From assembly GCA_029255685.2 (NCBI GenBank), contig CM055318.2, positions 7,197,001 to 7,261,000 on the forward strand: a stretch of 64,000 nucleotides of DNA, read 5' to 3'. This DNA is from Silene conica. Taxonomy: Eukaryota; Streptophyta; Magnoliopsida; Caryophyllales; Caryophyllaceae. A program made the translations under genes and the position numbers. The notes under the pieces are model-generated. The model was given only the letters and a program-made list of their open reading frames with translations, was not told the DNA's origin and ran no database searches. The stretch's first letter is position 1, and each line of letters opens with the position of its first letter. This document shows positions 23,750 to 34,000 of the stretch, in pieces.

Positions 23750-23866
23750 CACTCCATTACAGTCCAGTGCATGACTCACTAATCTCTTCTCTACCATCAA
23801 TCCATCATTTCTCCTCCTTAACTCTCAAAATTTAACTAAACGGTTTGCTGTAAAAAGGCATAATTC

Positions 23867-24044
23867 ATGGCAGCATCTCGAACGGAGGCGGCGACGGAGA
23901 AATTGGCGTCAAGTCCTTCTGATGCGGTTATCTTCTTCGCTGTTAGTCTCGTGTTGGGTATAGCTAGTCGTCACTTTCTTCGAGGCACGCGTGTTCCTTA
24001 CACTGTCGCTCTTCTTCTCATCGGTGTCGCCCTTGGATCGATAG
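23867..24044 (+). CDS. Second, upstream copy of SOS1 exon 1 (alternative first exon or remnant of a partial duplicate)
   Basis: This 178-bp frame encodes the cytosolic N-terminus and first membrane segments of an SOS1-type antiporter (DAVIFFAVSLVLGIASRHF, then RGTRVPYTVALLLIG). It ends at the same point and phase as exon 1 of the gene at 28011, with an intact donor G/GTATAC. Over 46 aligned codons I count about 12 synonymous and 7 conservative amino-acid differences and no gaps, which points to past selection on the protein. The following 4 kb contain no exon 2, so it could serve SOS1 only by splicing over the downstream first exon to 32467. Its residues (ASRH, PYTVAL, GVALGS) match my memory of Arabidopsis SOS1 better than the downstream exon does. 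It is either a working alternative first exon or a relic of a tandem copy. Confidence 0.6.
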
Positions 24045-24283
24045 GTATACCTTCTTCACTTCTTTCACTTCTTTTTTGCGCACCACTAACCAAAAAGCCA
24101 TCACTTTATAACAAATAATCATTATCATTTCACGTTTAAAAGTGATGACCGCTTTATAATAATAACCATGCATAAATGGATAACTTTTCATTTCTCAACT
24201 TAATATGATCTTTTTTAACAAAAATTCTTATTAAAAACCGACAAACCAGTGACGAATCTAAGAGGTACAAAATGGGGTGATTA

Positions 24284-24540
24284 CACTACAAAAAAAAACA
24301 GTGTGTTGTGATAGATATAAATGGCGTTGCAAACAATTTGTGACTAATTTGCAACGAAATTGTTTTTTGCGCTGGAATTTGCGATGACGGATAATTTTCC
24401 AATCTCGCAAACAAAAAGTCAAATGACGGGAAGATTTGCGACGAAAATTCGGTCGCAAAAGACTTTTGCAATGGAATGTCGGTGACATTGAAATTGACGG
24501 ATTTTTTATGGACCACCAGTGAAAATCCGTAGCAAATATT
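24284..24540. mobile_element. CACTA (EnSpm)-type terminal fragment
   Basis: CACTACAAAAAAAAACAGTG is a typical CACTA terminus, preceded by TTA. It is followed by about 250 bases of short subterminal motifs around 'tttgcga' and 'gcaacga', a hallmark of this superfamily. No opposite end (TGTAGTG) with matching flanks was found nearby, so this is a fragment or a strongly degraded element. Confidence 0.5.
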
Positions 24541-25410
24541 AACGCTGAGTTATTAAGCTTTGGTAAAATATTAATACATAGATAAATATTTATCTATAAC
24601 TGTTTTTTCTTGATTAATGGGGTGAGGGTTCAACCATCACCCCTATAAATCCGTCATTGTCACAAATTGAAAATGAGTTAACTAATACAACTAGCTAATT
24701 TGCTTTTATCTTCCCTACGAGACTTTGTGCACTTTTAATATGATCTCGCACTATATGGAAGTCTTATAGTATAATAAGACTTTGAGGAGATTAGAGTGCA
24801 CTCGAGCTCCTTACACTACTCACAAGCTTTAATCCAAGCTTGAGCTCGAACTAGTTCAAACACATACTACCTTCTATTCAGATAAATGTCAAAACTTACT
24901 TTATTACACTTGTCAAATTGTCAATACACGTTTGGCTACGTTACATGTTATTAAAATTATAAAAATCTGATATTCTTATAATATTCAAAACCATATTTAT
25001 TTGTTTTATAGATGAAGAATAATGTCAAAGATTCACATTTGGAAAAAAAAAGAAGCAAATGTTATTATTTCTCTGGGTTGGAGAGAGTATATATAATTGT
25101 TAAAAGGGAAAAATTAATTTTTTTTCCTCTTTTGAAATTTTGCAGAACATGACTTTAAGGAGCAATATTATAATAAAAATGATTATTTTAATGAATAGTG
25201 TTAAGCATATACTCGTAATTATTTAGTAGGTCTCGTGAGAGATTGTAATGAGAGATATAATAGTAAAACAAAAAATTTAGTGGTTTCTCACCCAATATGG
25301 GAGAGATTTCTCAATAACGTTATTGCGAGTCCGTTTCTCTGAAATTTTTGTGATAGTTATTTTGGTAATAGACCCGCATATTGGTGTGCGATCAATGTTT
25401 AAAACTATGT
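24541..25410. other. Gene-free AT-rich stretch
   Basis: No coding frame, RNA gene or well-bounded repeat is visible between the CACTA fragment and the hAT-like element. Confidence 0.4.
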
Positions 25411-25413
25411 TTC

Positions 25414-25847
25414 TATCGGGGGTGTTTGATTGGGAAAATTAGAGTGGATTGTAATGGATTTAATCGATTCTAATGTTTGGTTGAGCTGTTTTGGAATGGA
25501 GTTAGAATTCGGATGAATTTTAAATCTATTTCAGTCCCCACTAATTTCATACCTAACCCTTACCCCAAGATACTCCATTCCATAATGGTCGAATCATTCC
25601 ATTTCAAAGTTCAATCAAGCAATAAATAACACAAATTCTCATTGTAGACGGAGGGTATCCGTTACAAGGAGAAGCTTGTTCCCCTATTTGTTTTGTGAGT
25701 GTCATTATCCGTCTCTCTACCCGACCCGTCACAAGCAAGACTAATTGAATAACACAAATTCTAATTATTGGATTTTGAATCCACTCTATAGTAATATGAC
25801 ATTTCAATCTATTTCATTCCTTCCCCTCGAACCAAGCACCCCCGATA
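25414..25847. mobile_element. hAT-like MITE with a nested small MITE
   Basis: The ends are inverted copies: TATCGGGGGTGTTTGATT on the left and, read in complement on the right, TATCGGGGGTGCTTGGTT. Flanks ATGTTTC and ATGCTTC resemble a short target-site duplication with one mismatch. Within it, about 25627-25745, sits a shorter, internally reduced relative of the 20-22 kb MITE family (ACAAATTCTC at one end, CAAGCAAGACTAA at the other). It is non-coding. Confidence 0.55.
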
Positions 25848-26494
25848 ATGCTTCTCATTGACCGGCAAACTTAACAAAAGTAGTCTAAACCTTTGTTATT
25901 ATTTTGAAAATAACTCAACTTCTTAATTTTAACGAGGATAATTCAATAACTTCACTTTTTTCCTTAATAAGTTTTCCCGGTATCTTATTTATATTAATAT
26001 AATAAAATTTTATGCAATTTCGTGCGTCTATATTATCACATTCATTATCTTTTATTTATTTTTTTGAATAAATATAGGACACACCACAAAAAATATGGAA
26101 TTAATTTATGAAAAAACGACTTTATTCATAGAATTTCATCGAATAATCAATACAAAATTTCAATGAACCACCATTCCCGGCTCCATTTATGTTGCATAAA
26201 TAATACAATATGAAAATGCAGAATTTCCCCAATAATCCACATAGTCTATCAATAATAAAAAAAATAAAAAAATAAAAAGATGAAAAAAAATATTATCAGA
26301 CAACGAAAATATAAATGATAAACAAATGGTAAAACAAATAACGTTATTATATCCTTATATGAGTATGAGGTAGGTTCGGATATGGATCTGAATTACACCA
26401 CTAAAATCCATGTCCTATCCTTGAACTCTTTTTTAATTTCTATAGGATAATTTTTGGATATATTCTATCCTTCAAAGCAAGGAATGAAGTATTA

Positions 26495-27231
26495 GTGTTT
26501 AGTTTGTTTGAACAATTTGTTTTATTATGAATTGTTGAAATTGTAATTAGTTTGTGGTTGATAAGCCTTATTTGTAAGTTGCTATAAATTTTTTTAACAC
26601 TTTGTACTAGAGATGGCAATCACAAGGATTGGACCGGATTCTATAGGATTCGGATCCAGATCCTACCCGGCCTTATCCTTAAGCTCTGAAATTTGTAGTT
26701 CCATATCCGTATCATAAGGATCTGGCTAGGATCTTGGTAAAATATAGATCCGTCAATCTCCTACGATACATTCAAATGAAACCGCCACCAAGTTCACTAC
26801 TACACCCTATTTTACATTTATTTATCACTTAGAGACGATGTTTTAGTCGAACTACCTTATATTAGCTTCACCGATTTAAAAATCATAGACCAAAGAAACA
26901 AAAAGAGTGTACAAAGTATAGATGCCAAGGGATCCCGGATCCTATCCAGATATGCCAGACCCGATACCTAAGAGTAGGATCTGGATCCCATTATTTTAGA
27001 TCCTTAGAATCCGAGTTAGACCCATATACTCGTACGAGATGAGGGTCAGATCTTGATCTACTACTAAGATCCAAATCCTACTTTTGGACCCTCTTTAAAG
27101 GTAAAACATGGCGACAAAAAAAATGAAGTATTTTCGTTTGAATAATTTGTTTTATTATGAATTGTTGGAATTATAATATTTTGTGGTTTATAAACTTTAT
27201 TTGTAAGTTGTTATAAGATTTTTAACACTTT
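26495..27231. repeat. Direct repeat of about 110 bp, 632 bp apart
   Basis: The AT-rich phrase running from 'gaatgaagtatt' (26484) through 'tttgttttattatgaattgttg' to 'ttttaacactttgta' (26606) recurs at 27122-27231. The left copy lies outside the foldback element at 26608 and the right copy lies inside it, so the element includes a copy of its own flank. Confidence 0.65.
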
Positions 27232-27809
27232 TTGTTTCTTTTGGACTATAATTTTTAAACCGGTGAAGATAATAGAAAGTAATTCGACCAAAATATCGTT
27301 TTTAATTGACAAGTAAAAGTGAAATAGTGTATGACAATGACTTGGTGACGATATGATTTGAATGTATTGTTGTAGATCGACGGATCTGAACTTTACCGGA
27401 TCCTTAGGAAATGGATATTGTTCACAACAAATTACGGACCCTAAAAATAACGATAAGATCTAAATATATACTCCCTCCTATTCCCAATAACTGTCCCATT
27501 TCGGGTTGGGTACGAGAATTAAAGAATTCATTTGTTTAATATAAAGTAATGTGTGGGGTGGGAAGATTGAAGAGAGGGAATGTATTATTGATTATTATTG
27601 TGAGTAGAGTTGATTAAAATAAGTAGTGTTGTGTGGGTAATTGAATAAAATAAGTATAAACAATGGCCCAAATGGAATATGTGACATTTACGTGACTAGA
27701 CGAAAACAGCAAATGTGACAGTTATTCAGAATAGGAGGGAGTATTTTTAAATTAAATTTGGATACTAGTCGAATCCAAATTCAAATCCGACCCGTTGTCA
27801 TCTCTCCTA
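26608..27809. mobile_element. Foldback element, hAT-like ends, about 310-bp inverted arms
   Basis: The left arm (26608-26920) begins TAGAGATGGCAAT. The right arm (27227-27809) ends with its imperfect complement. The two arms pair along most of their length, with shared phrases such as 'gaccaaagaaacaaaaa' opposite 'tttttgtttctttt'. The right arm is interrupted by the Stowaway MITE at 27471-27741. The end sequence is Ac/Ds-like (hAT), but no clean 8-bp target-site duplication was found. It is non-coding and would form a long hairpin if transcribed. Confidence 0.6.
27471..27741. mobile_element. Stowaway MITE nested in the foldback element
   Basis: A 271-bp element with terminal inverted repeats of about 32 bp (CTCCCTCCTATTC, then AATAACTGTC) and TA on both sides (27469-27470 and 27742-27743). 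This is the standard form of Tc1/mariner-derived Stowaway MITEs. It inserted into the right arm of the element at 26608-27809. Confidence 0.85.
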
Positions 27810-27941
27810 GTGAGAGTGAGGAGCCAGCAATTGTGCGCCACCCGGTACATGCTGGTTGAACCATCTATCCTTCTCAACTCATTATCCGTATGATTACAAA
27901 TTTACAACCTCGTTAAACTAAGACAACTCAAACAAGGTACG

Positions 27942-27949
27942 CCATTACA
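27942..27949 (+). promoter_or_regulatory. Degenerate TATA-like site before SOS1 exon 1b
   Basis: The phrase CCATTACAAAAC aligns with CATTATAAAAC before the upstream exon, and CTCCATTA follows in both. The core T has become C, giving TTACAAAA, a weaker TATA element. It lies about 65 bases before the ATG at 28011. Confidence 0.35.
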
Positions 27950-28010
27950 AAACTAAACAACTCCATTAATCAGTTCTGTATCATTATCATCTCTTCCTTC
28001 AACTCTCAAA

Positions 28011-31000
28011 ATGAATCTCAACGATTTACTGGAAACCATGTCAGTATCTCGAATCGAGGTTCCATTGCCATTAAATATACAGGAACTAGTGTCAACTTCT
28101 TCTACAAATTCAGCAACTACGGAGGAATCGTCGTCAAATCCGTCTGATGCCGTTATCTTTTTTGGCGTTAGTCTCGTATTAGGTATAGCTTGCCGTCACT
28201 TTCTTCGCGGTACACGTGTTCCTTATTCCGTCGCTCTTCTTGTCATCGGCGTAGGCCTTGGATCGCTAGGTATACTCCTTTCTATCTGTAGTATATAGTA
28301 TTAGCAAAAATCTTGTTTAGGACGGACAGATCCCTTTTGCCGAAAACGAGTCGAGAAAGATAGATAGTTGGACTAGCAAAAGCTTGTCTCATTTATGATT
28401 TATTCAACTTATTAATTATCGTGTTGCGGACTGCGGTCTCTTCTCATTTGTACCTTGGCTACGGTCTCACATTCGTACCGGTATTGTTTGTGGGTTGGCC
28501 CCCTGCACCTATATTTATGAGGAGGAGGGTAACATGCACTCGCATTTGCATCTACGAACTATAATGCGTACCCACAATTGCCCCACGATTTGGTCGTGGC
28601 GGGTTGAACTTTTAAAAACCGTCGCCTACCTGTGGGACCCCTTGATCCACCAAATTGCTTATATCCTCAAAAAACAATTTAAAAATAACCACGAACTATA
28701 ATGCGTATCCACAACCGCCTCCCACGACCTGTTCGTGGCGGGTTGAACTTTTAAAACCCGTTGCCTCCCCGTGGGACCCCTTGACTCACCAAATTGCTTA
28801 TATCCTCGCAAAACAATTTAAAAATAAATAGATCCTGCATCTAAAACATAGGAGTCTCGTACTCGTATATATCTTATACCAATAAATTTCCGCAAAATGG
28901 TCTAATATTCAATTAATTAGGAATTTAGGAGTTGTTTAGTTGTATATAGGAATTTGTATTGTCTAGAAAGTGTAAAACCTCATGTAGACCTTTTCACTTA
29001 TCGAGGAGACCTATTTAAGTGACTTACTCCATGAATAAATTCATGGGAACTTTCAAATCATGTGAATTGGGATAACCAAACAAAAGGCCAGTTTGCAATT
29101 CACGTGAATTTAAATTTCTATATTGTTTAATGGGATAATTTGTGAGAAACTACCTTACATTTATGCCCATTTGTGAACAACTACCTTACATTTTTTTTGG
29201 TTAAAAACTACTTCCTCCATTCCAATCAATTCTATACATTTCACTTTTTGGACACTATTTATAGGTCGATTGAAACTTCGACACAACTTCCAATATATAA
29301 CATAAAAGATAGTCATGTGAGATCTTGTTTAAATTGTCTTAACAAGTACATTGTGAATGTCAAAGTTTTATAATTTTTATCGATATGTAACTAAAGATAT
29401 TAATAAAAGAAAACGCGCATTGACAAACGTGAATAAAGCAAATGTATAGAATTGATTGGAATAGAGGAAGTACCTTTCATTTTAAGTTTTTGTTAAAAAC
29501 TACCTAAAAAAAGTTTTGAGACCAATTTCTATTTATTATTGGTTTCACACGTGTAAGTTCTCTAAATTTTCATTCTTATTTTATCGTTAAACTTGGTATC
29601 CAAGCTTATCCTTCTTATCTAAAGTTCTAAACGAAAGAGAATTCTTGCAATTAGCTTCAATTTCTTTCTTTAAGCATGTGGAATAATTGTTCCGGATGAT
29701 GAACCTGGGCTAAATTGTATGAACTCTATGCTATTAGTGAATAGGTGTTAGTCATGCATTTAGTTGATAAAATGCACTAGTATTGATTGATTTATGCATT
29801 TCTGATACATATTGTTCTACTCATTGTCGTATGATGCCGCAATACTTCATACTTCATTTGCAGCAGCCATAGTAACTCCCTCTCTTTTCAAAAACTACCT
29901 AGGGGCAGAAGTAGGATGTCCAAGTGCGACTTGCTAGTGAAAGGATTTAGAATAAGTTTTTGAATGTGGTAATGGGCATTGCAGCGTAAATAGCAAAGTC
30001 CTATTGTGAATGTGCTATAGTAGCAATCCAAAGGACCTGCTAAATCCTTTCACTAGAATGTAATTCCCTTTCGTTTAGAACTTTAGATAAGAAGGATAAG
30101 CTTGGATATCAAGTTTAATGACAAAATAAGAATGAAAATTTAGAGAACTCACACGTGTGAAACCAATAATAAATAGAAATTGGCACTTAAAACTTTTTTT
30201 AGGTAGTTTTTAACAAAAAAATTAAAATGAAAGGTAGTTTTTAACAAAAAAAAAAAGTAAGGTAGTTGTTCACAAATGGGCATAAATGTAAGGTAGTTTC
30301 TCACAAATTATCCTTGTTTAATGGGTAATCAAACGACCCCTTTGTACACAAGATTTTCAAACCACAAAATAGTTTAAAGATACCCGCAAAATGTAGGGTG
30401 GGGCGGGGTGGGTATTGGGTATGGGGTAGGTCTTAACGATACCCACACCCGCCCCATTGAGGACTAACATTATTGTGTTTGAATGGTATTGGTTATGGCA
30501 TGTTCAGTAATCAAGATTATAATTAGTAGAAGTAGATTGGTCAAACAAATTATAGATGACATGATTGACTTGTTTGACTAGTATGTTACAATTAACAAAT
30601 TTAGTAGAAGTGTTTCATAATTAGCGGGTTAGGTTAATAGATTATTCTATACATGTGTAAATTATAGATATATTCATGTTTTACAATTTACTAAAGTGAA
30701 TATGTTGGCGAAACAACATATTGGAAAATGGTAGCTAGACTTGGACTCTTTAACATGAAAGATGCTCCCACTGTTATCGTAATCACAATTTAGATATTTA
30801 TCACCAATTACTCAGATTCCATGGTAGTATTTGCAATGAAAGATGACACTAGAACACTTTTCTAATCATCCTTTCTATCATCAATGTTATTGACCCTTTT
30901 GTCAACGAGATGTCTCTGATCTCGATAAATCCTATGGGGTTATAGATGTTCTTTAGGCTTTCGAATGATCCTCATTCGAATTGACTTGATATTGACTTAT

Positions 31001-34000
31001 CAATTATCATATCCAACAAGTAATTTTGTAGATTAGATTGTTAAGTCAAACATGCTAAAATCTTGAATGTGCAGTCTACTGTTTACCAAACACCCCTATG
31101 TCGGCCTAATCTTGCGAAGCCTTTTAACTTGGTCATGTATCTATGTGGCGGCCGGTATTTAAAACTTAAAACTATGTTTATCTCGCTTGATGTTTCTAAT
31201 TAATTATAGTATATATTTGCATTTGTTTTTTGTTCAAAGTTGTTGATTGTCGATTAATTTGTTTGTGTTGCGGAATAAGTAGGGTATTGAGTTTGATTAC
31301 AAGTAGTAGCTTGAAATGAAATTTATAAATCTTTCCATCCTGCTCATTTGTTTACGTATGTTAGTTTTTCATCCGTTTATCCGTCATTTTGAGAGTGCTT
31401 TTAAATTGTCATTGAGTTGCATTTTGGCCCACTTATTTGACCAGAGTACCTTTGTCATTAGTCTTTGTGCTAAAAGCAAAGTAAACCGATAGTCACGTCG
31501 GAGAGAGAATAAAATTCTTGCTTAGTGACTAAACACCTTTATCTTAAGAGACTAAAATTTGTACGAGACCTTTATATTATGTATAAATGACCCCGTTCAT
31601 GTTATATGACTTATTTAATAAAAGTTGCACGTGTTTGGGAGCCATATGGAGGCATTGGGGTAATGCTTATTCAAAAAAAAACTTAAGAATTTAGTATAAA
31701 AGTAGAACGTTAATTCTTGTCCTAGTGCAACTGATATAGGTTTTCAGCTGCTAGGGGAATGGTACTATATATTGGTTTTTGATAATTGACCCTGGAGTTG
31801 GTCATTGTCTGATTTTGATTGTTGCACAATCAATGCAGCTAAGGCCACCTCAATTTGCGATCATGTTTCTCCAAAATAAGTCTGGAATCTAATATAGACT
31901 GAACATTTTTGGGATATTCGAAAAACTGTGGTTGTTTTACCCCTAAAAATAAATTTCAACTTGCAAGAGGGTAGGTAAGATTGTACTAGTTTCGTCAAAA
32001 CTATAGGAAAACCCGTCAGCCACCTGTTGGGCTCATGAGTTCCGTGTTCCATGACAGATAGCGTGATTGATTTTCTGAAGTACAAAATAGCCTATTTGGT
32101 GAAACCAATTTAGTGAAATCACTTCCTGCCAGTTACTAACTGCTATTTCCCCTAGTCTAAGTGTTGACTCTCTTTCTTTTGGGAACCAAAATTTAAGAAA
32201 GGAATTTGGACCACACAAAGCAGCCTAGCCCACGTGCAATTGATTTTGGACCACAAAAAACTCACCGAAAAAAGGAAAGAGGAACCAACACCCAACTAAC
32301 ATGGAAATGGAAAGAGGAACCAATACTCAAACTAGGAGGGAGTATATTTTTGGGGATCTTCCCAGCAAATGCGGTTCAAGATCAAATGAGATACTATATA
32401 TATTTACAATTGAAGACTTTTGTATAGGATAATTCGTTTTAATCTGTGATGCTGGAAGTTTTGCAGAATACGGTACAAAGCATGGCCTTGGGCGGTTTGG
32501 CGATGGTATTCGCCTTTGTAAGTACTCTCTATAATCTAATTGAGTAAGTAGATGTGGGAAATTCTGAGCTGATTTTTCACTGGATTTTGATGGTTGAGTT
32601 TGTTGCTTCACAGGGGAAAATATTGATCCAGATCTTCTGTTGGCTGTTTTTCTCCCGGCCCTTCTGTTTGAAAGTTCATTTTCAATGGAGATTCACCAAA
32701 TAAAAGTTAGGATCTGCTTCATATAATTGTCAGAAAAGTACTTTTCTAAGTTTTAAACTTGTTATTAAGTCTTGCATTAGACAGTCCAGCTGTAGATAGT
32801 TGAGTATGTCTCGTTTTTTGCACAAAAGGCATACCCTTTTGGCAACTGGGGGTCTATCTGGTACGTCTAAACCTTGACATTCGGAGTATCGTGAGGGTTA
32901 TTAAATTATAACACTGCCTTGTACTCCTGTAGTATAATGAAAGATAGTTAGATACATATGAAATTACGGTCATTCATATTCTGTGACATGGGTCTTTGAT
33001 GATATTCTGTGACATGGGTCTTTGATGATGTCCTGCTTGCGTTGTTAACTTTTGTATGTGAATTATGAGTAATCTTCTTCAAGGAAAATAAGACATGTTA
33101 AAGTTAGTGGATTAACTTGGTAAAATGTCTGTTGGATTGTTCTAAGATCATCCATCGCCGCCTTGGTACGTAACTACACTCGCTCTAGAGTCTCAGTCAT
33201 GCTGATGCTTGGCAGTTGACAATCTCTTACAGAAATTGCATTGACTGAGAGGAAGACATATTCATGAGTGAAGACCTTTGGAAGCCTTGTTACCATGATT
33301 GATAAATTGATCTTTTTTTGCTTTTGTTTGGACAAGATGTTTTTCTTTATATTTCTGTTCTATATTATACTCGGCGTAAAAACTTCCTGCTGTAACTAGC
33401 TTCCTCAATCAGTAGCATTTCAGATATCTCTTGTTGCTTTCCCAGCTGTTTCTCCATAGTTTTGCTTTGTTTTCACTTTTCTTTTAAAGCACTTGAAGAT
33501 ATATGTTCATTTTTCTGGTTTTGAATTGTCCGGTAGTCCATTGAAATTCAGCAAGTTTACTTTCCTTGCTACTCTCAAGTGCTAGTTCTCTAATTAGTTT
33601 TTATTCACTATGCAGAGATGTATGGCTCAAATGCTACTACTTGCTGGCCCAGGCGTTTTGATGTCAACCTTTTGTCTTGGAGCAGCTCTCAAGGTATAAC
33701 ATTAGCTCCTGACATTCTTGTACATTCCAAGGATATTTTATAGAATTGGAGAAAGAAAAACATGGGACATATGTACTATTTATTTGATTGTTAAATCAAC
33801 TATAGTGATCCATAAAATAGCATGATTTTACCTTGTACCTTGATAGATACAATATATATAGGGTGCACATAAATGCACGAGGATGATCAAAATATTATAA
33901 TTAATGTAAACATTGAATATGATTAAAATATTAATTGAAATTGAAATTGAGCTTCATATATATGTGCACCCTCTCTAATTTCCTCATGTACCTGTGTCCG

